From: a virus
DNA length: 40,961 nt
IMG/VR virus record: IMGVR_UViG_3300028612_001738
Location: 1 to 40,961 of that record
Reading direction: 5' to 3' (one strand)
The translations under genes were made by a program, and so were the position numbers. Under the pieces are notes generated by a model, which ran no database searches, was not told the origin of the DNA, and saw only the letters and a program-made list of their open reading frames with translations. The number at the start of each line of letters is the position of its first letter. Position 1 is the first letter of the stretch. This document shows positions 17,568 to 26,033 of this stretch, one piece after another.

Positions 17568-18597
17568 CCCCCCCTGTTATATATCTTACTGTTAATGTTA
17601 TATTTGAAGGAGCAATTCCATAAGTGTTTGTAAACAGAAAATTTGTTGGTGAATATGCAGTAGTTAATTTATTTTTTTCAAAGGGTAAACCTAATCCCAC
17701 GTTATTAGGGTTGGGAATAATTTCTTCATCATTATTGATAGAATTTCCGGCTCCAAATTGTATTTGTAAAGTATCTTCACTTAAAAATCTTGTAACAAAT
17801 CTTCTTTGAATTTTTTTAGTTTTTAAAATATAAGGAGAATCATTACTATTTATATAATTATTTGGGTCATTTATGTTAGTATTTTTTAAACTATCATAAA
17901 TTAATTCTTGGGCTAAATAATCTACTTCATACCAAATGTTCCCATCAGAATCTACAATATCTAAAATTTCAGCTATATTAGAAACATTAATTTCAACGGT
18001 TGGGAATTCTTGATAATTACCAAAAGTAAAATTTATAGTATTTATATTACCTGAATTTGATTTTCTAGTTTTTTTTAGTAAATAATATTGTGGTTGTCCA
18101 TCTGCAATTTGAGCAATACTAACTTCTGTAGGGTCTAAAGAATTAGAAATACTAAAATCTATTGAATCTTCAATTATAAAATTAACACCAGAATTACTTA
18201 TTGGAGAAATAATGGTATTTGCTTGTATGAAAAGAGAATAATCAAAATCTGGTATTACTTGGCTCCCCATAACCTTAGAAGGAACTAATTGGAAAAAATC
18301 TAAATCTACATTTGATAAACCTGTTACTTTAGGTTTATAATGCATCATATAAGCTAATTCATATAAATTATTGGTTTGTTTGGCATGTTGTAAAAATACT
18401 TCTTGTATTTGATTATCAAAATAAAAAGATAATACATCTCCAACATAAGAAGCCATTTCCATAAACATCATACCTGGAGATGAAGGGCTGAAATCTGTGT
18501 AAGTGGTTGGGAAATAGGTTTTAGAAAAATTGATTAATTGGCTTCTAAAATCATCAAAGTCCTTGTTTAAATATTTTATTGTTCTATTAATACCCAT
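17560..18597 (-). CDS. Baseplate wedge gp6-like protein, N-terminal part
   Basis: 345 residues ending prematurely at TITGGGS-type residues. The N-terminus (NKDFDDFRSQLINFSKTYFP, then FSPSSPGMMFMEMASYVGDV and LSFYFDNQIQEVFL, about residues 10-70) is the diagnostic start of T4-like gp6 baseplate wedge subunits, which form the ring holding the tail baseplate together. It has a 1-nt overlap with gp25 upstream, the usual partner. The stop at 17560 arises right after a run of nine G. Removing one G restores the frame into the C-terminal part. Confidence 0.85.
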   Translation of the reverse strand: MGINRTIKYLNKDFDDFRSQLINFSKTYFPTTYTDFSPSSPGMMFMEMASYVGDVLSFYFDNQIQEVFLQHAKQTNNLYELAYMMHYKPKVTGLSNVDLDFFQLVPSKVMGSQVIPDFDYSLFIQANTIISPISNSGVNFIIEDSIDFSISNSLDPTEVSIAQIADGQPQYYLLKKTRKSNSGNINTINFTFGNYQEFPTVEINVSNIAEILDIVDSDGNIWYEVDYLAQELIYDSLKNTNINDPNNYINSNDSPYILKTKKIQRRFVTRFLSEDTLQIQFGAGNSINNDEEIIPNPNNVGLGLPFEKNKLTTAYSPTNFLFTNTYGIAPSNITLTVRYITGGGS

Positions 18598-19004
18598 TAT
18601 CTAAAATTTAACTTTATTTGGTCATTTATATTAGTGTTTCGTATACTATAATTTATAACTACATTAATTTCATTAAAATCAGGATTAGTTTTTATTTCTA
18701 TTTTATTTAATAAAATTTGGGGAAAATTATTTACAATTTTCATTTGTAAATCTTCTTTTAAAAAATCTAGATTATTATCACTAATTTGGTTAAATATAAA
18801 TTTTCTTATTCCTGATCCAAATGAAGGATTACCAACTCTTTCTCCAGGATTAGTTAGGAAATAATTAATTAAATTATTTCTAAGAGCATCTTTAGTTTGA
18901 AAATTTTGAGTAAATACTCCTTTACCATTAAAAGGAATACCTACCCCTATGGCAACACTTGCTCTTAAATCATTAGGATGTATTTGTTTTATTCCAAAAG
19001 CCAT
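18597..19004 (-). CDS. Baseplate wedge protein gp25-like
   Basis: 135 residues, the normal size for the gp25/phage lysozyme-like wedge family (also in type VI secretion as TssE). Key features: SVAIGVGIPF near residue 20, LRNNLINYFLTNPGERVGNP at 41-60 with the family hallmark T-N-P-G-E-R, then FGS and F-IFNQ. It ends with an alternating beta strand (INVVINYSIR). It joins the sheath-proximal end of the wedge with gp6 and gp53 analogues. It overlaps gp6 by 1 nt and follows the 126-residue gene by 2 nt. Confidence 0.85.
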   Translation of the reverse strand: MAFGIKQIHPNDLRASVAIGVGIPFNGKGVFTQNFQTKDALRNNLINYFLTNPGERVGNPSFGSGIRKFIFNQISDNNLDFLKEDLQMKIVNNFPQILLNKIEIKTNPDFNEINVVINYSIRNTNINDQIKLNFR

Positions 19005-19006
19005 TA

Positions 19007-19387
19007 TTATACTTTACCTAAATTTAAAATTGTATCTAAAGATACTTCTCCAGGAGGTAAAGTACCATTTTCATTATCTATAGGGGTACCCTTTGGTTGA
19101 AATTCACCATGGAATTGGGAAGTATTAAAATTTGCAGTTTCATTTATAACATTTTTATATGCTTCTCTCATTTCTAATTTATTCATCTCAGGACCATTAG
19201 GAGATGGAATTGGGTTAAAACTAGTAGAGTTTGAGTTTAAACCTTCTTGAAGTGGAACTATTTTAAAATTTTCTCTATTACTTTTAACAGATTCTAATAT
19301 AATTTCTTTAAGGTCTTCTTTAAATGCAGTTTTAACTTCTTCTCTAACTACTTTTCTTAAAAGTTCAGTTAATTCTTTTATTTTCAT
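19007..19387 (-). CDS. Small charged helical protein of baseplate operon
   Basis: 126 residues. The first 40 are a highly charged amphipathic helix (KIKELTELLRKVVREEVKT then FKEDLKEIILESVK); the rest is low-complexity with Asn, Pro and Gly. Similar short proteins with a KIKEL-type start occur near baseplate genes of uncultured marine phages (memory, not searched). It has its own ATATTTATAA motif upstream and precedes gp25 by 2 nt. Assembly factor or scaffold-like role is inference. Confidence 0.6.
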   Translation of the reverse strand: MKIKELTELLRKVVREEVKTAFKEDLKEIILESVKSNRENFKIVPLQEGLNSNSTSFNPIPSPNGPEMNKLEMREAYKNVINETANFNTSQFHGEFQPKGTPIDNENGTLPPGEVSLDTILNLGKV

Positions 19388-19401
19388 TTTAAATAAGTTT
19401 A

Positions 19402-19411
19402 TTATAAATAT
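19402..19411 (-). promoter_or_regulatory. ATATTTATAA motif (candidate late promoter), copy 4
   Basis: Minus-strand ATATTTATAA, 14 nt before the ATG at 19387. It would start transcription of the 126-residue gene, gp25 and gp6. Confidence 0.4.
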
Positions 19412-19415
19412 GTAA

Positions 19416-20723
19416 TTAAAAAGGTTTTAAATTATTAGACTTAATGTAAAATACTAATTCATCAATTAAAATTTGTTCACTTGAACTAAAAGACACTTCG
19501 CCTTCTAATAAAATTACCCCTGATTTATTTTTTGCCACAGCATGTTTTCTTTTTATATTACCAATTAATTTATCATCAAACACAGTACTTATTTCAAAAC
19601 CATTTATAAAAGCAACTTTTGGGGAGTTGGGTTCATTTTGTTTTATTAATAATTCTTGTAATTCGGGATTAATTATTTCTAATTCTGGTAGTTCTATGGA
19701 TTCTTCAATATTTCCATAACAACTAACTAATAATTTATCAATTTGGTTTAATAATATTAATATGAATATAATAGAAGCAATTAAAAATACTAAAGACATT
19801 AAAATTTGTTTATTTAATTTTTTATTATCTTCTTCTAGTTCCTCAAAAATATCTTCTAAATTTATTAATTTAGATACAATAGGATAAGCAACCCCAACAC
19901 CTACAGGAGCACCTAAAGGTAAAATTATATTAGAAATTATAATTTTTCCACTTTTAAATAATTTTGATAAGGCAATAAAACCACCTGCAATAACAATATT
20001 TAATATTAAAGATTTGTAAAATTTATTTAATTGTTTTACAACATTATTTCTTTTATTTATTATTTTTTTAGAAGTACCAATACTGGGGCATACTTTTTGA
20101 GAAATTTGACTTATTTTTGTAATCCCAAATTCTACTAATAACCCTAAGACAATTGGTAATAGTCCAGTTTGTATTTGAGTTATAATTTTAGATATTGATT
20201 TTTTTCTTTCTATTATAACTCTTTCGGGTATGGATAAAATTATAGAATTTAATTTACTTATTTTATCATCTATTTGATTTTGAACTGAAATTAATTCAGC
20301 TTCAGCGGCTTTTTTTATATTTAATAAATTTAAAGTTGGAAGCGATTGTTTTATTTCTCTATTTAAAGTCAATAATTCTTGAATACCTGGAAGAAATCCT
20401 TCTTTACTATAATATAATAAGGGTTTACTTAAAATTATACTAGATAAAATTGGAACTTTGATTTTTATTTCAAAATTACCATTAACATCTGTTTTAGTTT
20501 TTTTTGCTTTAGCTAATATTGCTTTAATATTAACTCCTTCTAAAGGTTGTACTGTTAACTTATCATAAATTTTTCCCCTTATAGTATATTCTTCAATGGT
20601 TGGGATTTTTTCAGCAATTTCCTTAATATCTTCCTTAACATCCTCAAATTTTTCTAATAATGCTTTACCTTCATCTGTTTGTAGGAAAAAATTTGCTATT
20701 TGTAATAATTGTTTTTCTTCCAT
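19416..20723 (-). CDS. Multi-pass membrane protein with CarboxypepD_reg-like domain, in baseplate module
   Basis: 435 residues. Residues about 45-110 (YTIRGKIYDKLTVQPLEGV, then TKTDVNGNFEIKIKV) form a carboxypeptidase-regulatory-like beta-sandwich. After a coiled-coil region (about 135-175) come at least three hydrophobic segments: LLPIVLGLLVEFGI, LNIVIAGGFIALSKL and the strongest, ILMSLVFLIASIIFILILL (about 310-330). The C-terminus (about 370-430) is soluble. It lies between the hub/spike gene and gp25. Membrane segments in a tail-module protein suggest a tail-tip protein inserted in the host membrane during infection, but that is inference. Confidence 0.6.
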   Translation of the reverse strand: MEEKQLLQIANFFLQTDEGKALLEKFEDVKEDIKEIAEKIPTIEEYTIRGKIYDKLTVQPLEGVNIKAILAKAKKTKTDVNGNFEIKIKVPILSSIILSKPLLYYSKEGFLPGIQELLTLNREIKQSLPTLNLLNIKKAAEAELISVQNQIDDKISKLNSIILSIPERVIIERKKSISKIITQIQTGLLPIVLGLLVEFGITKISQISQKVCPSIGTSKKIINKRNNVVKQLNKFYKSLILNIVIAGGFIALSKLFKSGKIIISNIILPLGAPVGVGVAYPIVSKLINLEDIFEELEEDNKKLNKQILMSLVFLIASIIFILILLNQIDKLLVSCYGNIEESIELPELEIINPELQELLIKQNEPNSPKVAFINGFEISTVFDDKLIGNIKRKHAVAKNKSGVILLEGEVSFSSSEQILIDELVFYIKSNNLKPF

Positions 20724-20726
20724 TTT

Positions 20727-21968
20727 TTAAGACAATTTTACTTTATTAGATAAAAAAGTATCCATATTATTATTTATTGAAGATAATAAATTTTTAAAAG
20801 AAGCAGCATATATGGAAGTAGGACCTAAATAAGGTTCATTTTCAAGAGAGGTACATAAATTTTTTAAAGCCTGAATTAATCCTTTGAAATTATTAATAAA
20901 ATTATCCCCCAATACTGCAGATTGGGTAGAATTTACTTGTCCTAAATTAATTATATTTCCTATTAAATTTATATTTTTATTGGAAGATATTCCTATATCA
21001 TCCACTGATGATAAAATTATATTCTTACCTGATGTAAATATTATATTGTCTTTTTTTGAATTTAAAAATATCCTATCAGTATTAAATATTATTTGTGGTT
21101 TACTATATGATGAGGGTGATTGAGGTGTTTGATTTTTTGAAACAATATTACCAAAAGGAGCTTGACCTTTTTTAACCCCTACAATATCTAAAGGTAATTT
21201 TTGGTTAGAAGTTAAATAAATTGAGGATAAATCTTTATTTATATTCTCTATTCTTGGAACCCATCCCCTAGAATCTAGATCAGGATTTTGACCATTACTT
21301 ATTATTGTAATAGGATTACCATTATCTCCAGTAGTTGACCAAGGATTTTTATCTTTGTTAGTTGAACCTAATCTTACAGCATTACCAAATCTTCCCTCAA
21401 TAATAACATCCCCTGCAAAGTTAAATAATGGGTGAATATCAGACTTTTCTTTGAAGGTTCCCCCTATTCTTGGACTATTTAAATTAATACCCTCATTTTG
21501 ATTTGAAACTTTTTCAGAAGAACCATCTTCTATGTCATTATAAGATTTAACCTTAGAATTAGAATTAATTTGGAAAGAATTAGGATAAGCATTATGATGG
21601 GGATGATTCCATAAATTTATAGTACTTAAATAATAATAACTTGTGTTTGAAGTTCCAATTCCTATTTGATTATTAGATAATTCAATTATTAAAACTAACT
21701 CATTTACTAAAGGAAACTGTTTTATATTTGATAATAAGGGTTTAGCAATAGGTTTAGATTTTGTATTCCCAACTTGAAAATTTACTATCTCAAATTCTAT
21801 ATAACCAATACTTTGCCATCCTCCTAAATTACCAAATAAGGGGTGAGAATCATCTAAAACTATATCTTTAACTCTAGCTGAGATAAATGTTGATGATAAG
21901 TTTTGAAGTTGATTTTGATTTGAATTACCTAAAGTTTTAAGATTACTAAATCCATATTTAAGTTTCAT
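20727..21968 (-). CDS. Baseplate hub/spike protein, gp5-like (OB-fold plus beta-helix)
   Basis: 413 residues. The N-terminal third (FISARVKDIVLDDSHPLF, GGWQSIGYIEFEIVN, then IKQFPLVNELVLIIEL) looks like the OB-fold of gp5/gpV-type hub proteins. Residues about 185-225 include DVIIEGRFGNAVRLGS, a typical hub linker. Residues about 290-345 show repeated short strands (IFLNSKKDNIIFTSGKNI, then ILSSVDDIGISSNKNINLIG) as in a spike beta-helix. No lysozyme domain is inserted. It should form the central tail spike. Its end overlaps none of the next gene, and its start overlaps the upstream 116-residue gene by 11 nt. Confidence 0.7.
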   Translation of the reverse strand: MKLKYGFSNLKTLGNSNQNQLQNLSSTFISARVKDIVLDDSHPLFGNLGGWQSIGYIEFEIVNFQVGNTKSKPIAKPLLSNIKQFPLVNELVLIIELSNNQIGIGTSNTSYYYLSTINLWNHPHHNAYPNSFQINSNSKVKSYNDIEDGSSEKVSNQNEGINLNSPRIGGTFKEKSDIHPLFNFAGDVIIEGRFGNAVRLGSTNKDKNPWSTTGDNGNPITIISNGQNPDLDSRGWVPRIENINKDLSSIYLTSNQKLPLDIVGVKKGQAPFGNIVSKNQTPQSPSSYSKPQIIFNTDRIFLNSKKDNIIFTSGKNIILSSVDDIGISSNKNINLIGNIINLGQVNSTQSAVLGDNFINNFKGLIQALKNLCTSLENEPYLGPTSIYAASFKNLLSSINNNMDTFLSNKVKLS

Positions 21969-22308
21969 CGTTTATAGAATTATTTAATTTATTTAATTCT
22001 TCCATTAATTCAGTTTTTTCTTGTTCAGTTAAACCCAAACTATTTCCTTGTGTAGTATTATTATTCATTATTTTTTGGATAAGATTTGCCATTTTTATTA
22101 AATGGTCATCATTTTTTATACCTATTTCTAAATAATCTTTTATAAGAGGAACAACAATTGTAGCATCTCCTACATCATTAATTAAAAGTTTTAACTCATT
22201 TATTAATACATTAACTTGATTTTTTACCCTATGTTGGTTGGTATATATTTCTTTAATAATATCAGAATATTTTTTATTACCAAATATTTTTTTATCTAGT
22301 TCTTTCAT
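21958..22308 (-). CDS. Small helical protein between sigma factor and hub genes
   Basis: 116 residues, predicted mostly helical (KKYSDIIKEIYTNQHRVKNQ; LTEQEKTELMEELNKLNNS). No membrane segment or motif. It overlaps the hub gene by 11 nt, so the two are coupled. An ATATTTATAA motif precedes it. It could be a hub chaperone or tail-assembly factor by position. Confidence 0.55.
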   Translation of the reverse strand: MKELDKKIFGNKKYSDIIKEIYTNQHRVKNQVNVLINELKLLINDVGDATIVVPLIKDYLEIGIKNDDHLIKMANLIQKIMNNNTTQGNSLGLTEQEKTELMEELNKLNNSINDET

Positions 22309-22317
22309 AGTATTTTA

Positions 22318-22327
22318 TTATAAATAT
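22318..22327 (-). promoter_or_regulatory. ATATTTATAA motif (candidate late promoter), copy 5
   Basis: Minus-strand ATATTTATAA, 9 nt before the ATG at 22308, between the sigma-factor gene and the start of the tail operon. Confidence 0.4.
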
Positions 22328-22334
22328 AAAAAAT

Positions 22335-23249
22335 TTAGGGTTTGAAATTCACCCAATTATGTTCTAAATAAAAATCATAATTTTTTTTAAATATATCTCC
22401 TAATCTATCAGCTATTTTAGTAATTTTGGGGGTTTTCACTTTAAGACCACTTAATGACATTGTTTCTCTTATATTTATATATAATGCTTTTTTATTAAAT
22501 ATCTCTAAATATTCTTTTTTTCTAAATAATTCTAGAATAGCATCAGCAACTTGGGCGTCATTTTTTTTAGGAAATAATGATAGAAGATTTTCATCACAAT
22601 ATTTAATATAATATTCTAAAAAAATCTCAAGGTCTTTTTTTTTATTCTCGTTAATAGTATAAAAATGTTTTGTGTTTTCTTTAAATAATTCTGATATATC
22701 TATTTTTTGAATTCTTTTTTTATAAATTTCCTCAGTGTATAACATTAACCAACGTTTAACTATTGTCCCAAAATAAGAATAGGCTTTTGGAGGTGTTAGT
22801 TTTTTTAATTTTTTCATACATTCCTCTGAAACTTTTATATTTTTAATAAAATCGTTTATTTGTTGTTGAGTAACAATATCAGCTTTACCTATGTATTTTA
22901 CAAAGTCTCCATCATAACTTTCTTCAAATTCTTTAGTAATTATTTTTATTAATCTTTTTTGGATATTTTGTTTATGACTATATAAATGAATTTTACTTAA
23001 AAGAAATACAATAATTTCATGTTGGAGATCTTCTAAATTATCTACCTCTGTATAATAAAATTTGTATGTATGAATTATATTTTCGGTTAACTTGAAAAAA
23101 GCATAATGTATATCTTTTTCATATATATTACTTCTTATTTTTGAATCAGAAGTTTTATTATATAAAATTATAGAATTTTCAGTATTCTTTGTGAAATAAT
23201 TTTTAGATTTTTTCTTTCTCTTTGGAGGAGGTGTTTGGGGTGTTATCAT
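22335..23249 (-). CDS. Late-transcription sigma factor, gp55-like
   Basis: 304 residues. Residues about 43-90 (YEKDIHYAFFKLTENIIHTY, FYYTEVDNLEDLQHEIIVFL) and about 152-172 (PPKAYSYFGTIVKRWLMLY) resemble sigma-70 region 2 as it appears in T4-like gp55 proteins. The second block is the conserved core-binding/-10-recognition helix. Between them lie about 60 extra residues. gp55 proteins direct host RNA polymerase to late promoters. It begins with a Pro/Lys-rich leader and overlaps the upstream gene by 47 nt. The assignment is from motif memory and would need a profile search. Confidence 0.6.
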   Translation of the reverse strand: MITPQTPPPKRKKKSKNYFTKNTENSIILYNKTSDSKIRSNIYEKDIHYAFFKLTENIIHTYKFYYTEVDNLEDLQHEIIVFLLSKIHLYSHKQNIQKRLIKIITKEFEESYDGDFVKYIGKADIVTQQQINDFIKNIKVSEECMKKLKKLTPPKAYSYFGTIVKRWLMLYTEEIYKKRIQKIDISELFKENTKHFYTINENKKKDLEIFLEYYIKYCDENLLSLFPKKNDAQVADAILELFRKKEYLEIFNKKALYINIRETMSLSGLKVKTPKITKIADRLGDIFKKNYDFYLEHNWVNFKP

Positions 23250-23517
23250 TTATAGGTTTAAATTGTGAGAGTAACTCATCAATGTATTTTATTTGTTTAA
23301 AAAACCAACCTATTTCGTCATCACTTTCAAATGAACCTTTTGTATCAATTTCCTTTAATTTTATTGATGAGAAGGTAATTGTTTCTTGAATTTTTTCTAT
23401 AAATTCTTCTTGATATAAAATAATATCTTCTTGTTTTTCATTTTTATTTAATAAATTAAAAGTAGTATATACTAAAATTAATACTATTACTATTAAAATT
23501 ATTATAGAAGTTTCCAT
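23203..23517 (-). CDS. Single-pass membrane protein, unknown
   Basis: 104 residues: an N-terminal membrane segment (residues 4-22, almost all Ile/Val/Leu), then a soluble charged domain containing FESDDEIGWFFKQIKYID. It has a 1-nt overlap with the HD-domain gene upstream and a 47-nt overlap with the sigma-factor gene. Similar small anchored proteins occur next to HD-domain genes in marine phage contigs (memory). Function unknown. Confidence 0.6.
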   Translation of the reverse strand: METSIIILIVIVLILVYTTFNLLNKNEKQEDIILYQEEFIEKIQETITFSSIKLKEIDTKGSFESDDEIGWFFKQIKYIDELLSQFKPINDNTPNTSSKEKEKI

Positions 23518-24296
23518 TATATTTTATTTAACATATCTTTTAATCCTTGACTTTTTATTGAACTAAGTGAAAGGTTAGATATAGTTGAGTTGGTTTTATC
23601 CTTTAATATAAAACCTTTTTTTGGAGATTCCACATTATTTTTAAATTCTCCTGAATATTCTGTTTCAAATTCAATTCTTGATGCTAACATATCTGCTTGA
23701 TGCAAAATATATGGTAAAGAAGACCTGAATTTAGTTTCAGGCATAAATGATTTTAAATATACTTCATTTCCTGGATCATATAAACCATCATGAGTTTGTA
23801 TAGCAATATATTCATTTTCACTTACTAAAATCCTATTTTTTTGAAGAATATATAATCCTCTGTCGGGAACTTTCATAAATTGGATTTTGGTATTAAAACT
23901 ATAATTTTCCCCTAAATTTTTCTTTCTCCAAGCATCTTTGGAGGGCAAATGAATATATTCCCCATCATCATTTCCCATTTTTCCTAAATCATGATTTATT
24001 GCTGAAAACATTAATTCTTCTTTTGTAAAAGTAGAAGAATCCATTCCCATTTTCTTCCAAAGAATATAAAGACTTTGAGAAACACTAATTACTCTATTAA
24101 CATGGTCTATATAACCACCTGGAATAGCATTATGGTATGCCCTTTTATGTGAAGCAGGCATTAACATTAATTCCTCTTCATGTTTTTTATAAAAATTTAG
24201 TAATTGTTTTCTTCTTGGTTCTGATATATTAGTTTTAATATTATTTAAAAATTCATTCCAATTTTCTAACATTTTTTCAGCTGATATGTTATTCAT
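23517..24296 (-). CDS. HD-domain metal-dependent phosphohydrolase
   Basis: 259 residues. The HD metal site can be assigned: H65 (GYIDHV), H102-D103 (NHDLGK), H169 (QTHDG) and D202 (HQADMLASR). This order is that of HD hydrolases acting on nucleotides or nucleic-acid ends. The substrate cannot be read from sequence; dNTP/ppGpp hydrolysis or 3'-end processing are the usual options. It sits in the middle-gene cluster with a RadA-like ATPase and DUF932 protein. Its leader, AAATAAATAAAAGTTATG, is nearly the same as that of the DUF932 gene. Confidence 0.8.
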   Translation of the reverse strand: MNNISAEKMLENWNEFLNNIKTNISEPRRKQLLNFYKKHEEELMLMPASHKRAYHNAIPGGYIDHVNRVISVSQSLYILWKKMGMDSSTFTKEELMFSAINHDLGKMGNDDGEYIHLPSKDAWRKKNLGENYSFNTKIQFMKVPDRGLYILQKNRILVSENEYIAIQTHDGLYDPGNEVYLKSFMPETKFRSSLPYILHQADMLASRIEFETEYSGEFKNNVESPKKGFILKDKTNSTISNLSLSSIKSQGLKDMLNKI

Positions 24297-24316
24297 AACT
24301 TTTATTTATTTAATTA

Positions 24317-24520
24317 TTAATTTCTTTTTCTTGAAAATTCATTTGGGGAAAAAGGTTCTGCTTCTATCATACTTTTTAATTCTGCAATTATTTCTGATGT
24401 TGCTTCAATTTCTTTTCTATAAGCTGAAAGTGGTTCATTCATTGCTGGTATTCTTTCTAATCTTACCATTTTAATTTCTAATTGCTCTAATCTTTTACTT
24501 ATTAAGTTTCTATTTCTCAT
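24317..24520 (-). CDS. Small coiled-coil protein, unknown
   Basis: 67 residues, charged and helical (LISKRLEQLEIKMVRLERI; AYRKEIEATSEIIAELKSM), predicting a short coiled coil. It lies between the HD gene and an acidic protein gene. Upstream on its strand is TATAAATA, the classic T4 late octamer, but with a single case this may be chance. No family recognised. Confidence 0.55.
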   Translation of the reverse strand: MRNRNLISKRLEQLEIKMVRLERIPAMNEPLSAYRKEIEATSEIIAELKSMIEAEPFSPNEFSRKRN

Positions 24521-24574
24521 AACATTGTTATTATTTATAATTTGAAGTTATATAATTTATTTGGGGTCTCCAAA

Positions 24575-25003
24575 TTATTTTAAAAATTCTTTACCTTTTT
24601 TTATGATTTTTAATAAAAAATTGCATTTTTCATATTCTTCTTCTGTTTCAAAAAATTCAATAGCTAAATTGAAATTTTGAATTACTTCTTCATCTTCAAA
24701 ACATTGATTTAAGGCATTTAAATGAGTAATATCATACAAATCAAAATTTTTAATATAAAAATATGAACGATTAAAATTTTTAAAACCCACGGATTTTATA
24801 GATTCATCAACGTTAGTATAATATTGGTCTTTATTATGTAATAATTTTTTTAATTTATTACAAAAGGCAAAATGGTTATTTATAATTTTTGAAAATGTAT
24901 ATATGTTGGTTGCCATTTCATCTTCCTTACCAAATAGAACATCAAATTCTTCTTTCTCTACTTCTTCATCAAAAACTATAAATATCTTATTTTTATCCAT
25001 CAT
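24575..25003 (-). CDS. Acidic protein, unknown
   Basis: 142 residues, very acidic and rich in Phe, Tyr and Asn; the N-terminus KIFIVFDEEVEKEEFDVLFG is strongly negative. No metal or nucleotide motif. It is downstream of the DUF932 gene, separated by a perfect hairpin. Unrecognised. Confidence 0.55.
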   Translation of the reverse strand: MMDKNKIFIVFDEEVEKEEFDVLFGKEDEMATNIYTFSKIINNHFAFCNKLKKLLHNKDQYYTNVDESIKSVGFKNFNRSYFYIKNFDLYDITHLNALNQCFEDEEVIQNFNLAIEFFETEEEYEKCNFLLKIIKKGKEFLK

Positions 25004-25020
25004 TAATAAATATGGAGAAT

Positions 25021-25043
25021 AATACCCCTAAAAAAGGGGTATT
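25021..25043 (-). terminator. Perfect 8-bp hairpin after the DUF932 gene
   Basis: AATACCCC (25021-25028) and GGGGTATT (25036-25043) are perfectly complementary with a 7-nt A/T loop. It is placed right after the stop of the DUF932 gene (25060) on the minus strand. The T run is in the loop rather than after the stem, so it may be a terminator without a long U tail or an mRNA 3'-end stabiliser. Confidence 0.5.
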
Positions 25044-25059
25044 AAATTTGTATAAATAA

Positions 25060-25941
25060 TTAGGCAACATATTCCAAAGCTAAAGTAAATAACTCTGAAT
25101 TAACTTTCATATCTTGTTTAAAATTTTTAATTTTACGTGCTTTTCTTAATTTAACACCATTTGAATATTCAAAACCACCACCAATAATTTTTTCTTGTAC
25201 TCTATTAAATACTTTCCAAAGATCATTTCCTTTATCAGCTGTTCTTATTGGGAAAACTAAATCTTCAATATCAACAACAATATTATTTAATTCATCTGGT
25301 GTAAAACGACATTCAAGAGCTTTTGAAGCAAATTCTAAAATTTGGTTTTCTGATAACTCTGTTTCTCTCATTTTATTCATTGAATCAACAGTTAAAGGTA
25401 ATTGTTCTACTAAAGCTTTAATTTGTTCTTGCAATACTTCAAATTCATATCCCATATGAACTATTTTAATATCTGCAAATTCTTCAGTAGAAATAACAAT
25501 CCCATTTTCACAAATCATTCTAAAAAGACCTGCTGTGAAATGGAAAGCATTTTTTCCATCATGTGAATTTGTACATAAAATTTGTGGAAAAATTTGGTCA
25601 TAACCTTCATCTTTTATGAATTGACCTTTTGAATTTCTATAACCTGTTGGAGAAGTAGAATCTTTAACAACTCCTTTAGGTAAATCATTAATTACAACAT
25701 CAGGATTTCTAAATACTACTAAATGTTTTTGGAAACCTCTTGTTCCTTCTGTTCTTGCAACAACTTCTTTTACATCAACAACATTCCAACCTAATAATTC
25801 CATATCTTTTATAACACGATCAGTTGGAATATGTGTATATTTATCTGTAACCTCAGAAGAAGGTTCAGTTGTAAAAATACTTGGGGCTAAATCTCTAATT
25901 TTAGCCATACTTAAAAAATCATTTTTACTTAAATCTAACAT
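25060..25941 (-). CDS. DUF932 phage/plasmid protein
   Basis: 293 residues. Family hallmarks are visible: a His/Asp motif NSHDGKNAFHFTAGLFRMIC followed by ENGIV (about residues 118-145) and, near the end, NDLWKVFNRVQEKIIGGGFE. DUF932 (phage/plasmid-like protein of the TIGR03299 type) is common in large phages; its biochemical role is not established. Element A, with a 9-bp hairpin, lies upstream of its A-rich leader, so it is likely an early or middle gene. Confidence 0.75.
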   Translation of the reverse strand: MLDLSKNDFLSMAKIRDLAPSIFTTEPSSEVTDKYTHIPTDRVIKDMELLGWNVVDVKEVVARTEGTRGFQKHLVVFRNPDVVINDLPKGVVKDSTSPTGYRNSKGQFIKDEGYDQIFPQILCTNSHDGKNAFHFTAGLFRMICENGIVISTEEFADIKIVHMGYEFEVLQEQIKALVEQLPLTVDSMNKMRETELSENQILEFASKALECRFTPDELNNIVVDIEDLVFPIRTADKGNDLWKVFNRVQEKIIGGGFEYSNGVKLRKARKIKNFKQDMKVNSELFTLALEYVA

Positions 25942-25967
25942 AACTTTTATTTATTTAATTATTAATC

Positions 25968-26027
25968 TATCTTACGTCCCGTAAGATACGAAAGCTTCCT
26001 GTGGACTCCAAGTCTTTTTGCATAAGT
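25968..26027 (-). promoter_or_regulatory. Long intergenic repeat element A (with 9-bp hairpin)
   Basis: Copy A of the recurring element, upstream of the DUF932 gene. Coding-strand landmarks are CTTATGC, ACTTGGAGTCC and TTTCGTAT. Unlike other copies it holds a perfect inverted repeat TATCTTACG-TCC-CGTAAGATA (25968-25988) in place of the usual CGTATATTNACG block. It could be an operator or hairpin variant of the common promoter. Confidence 0.5.
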
Positions 26028-26033
26028 TTTCAA

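Noticed and set aside
17624-17809. Plus-strand open frame opposite gp6
   Set aside because: Antisense of the gp6 N-terminal part; low-complexity translation.
20884-21123. Plus-strand open frame opposite the hub gene
   Set aside because: Antisense shadow of hub/spike coding sequence.
22426-22611. Plus-strand open frame opposite the sigma-factor gene
   Set aside because: Antisense shadow.
24286-24474. Hydrophobic plus-strand open frame
   Set aside because: Antisense of a coiled-coil gene in AT-rich DNA; hydrophobicity is a side effect of complementing Lys/Glu codons.
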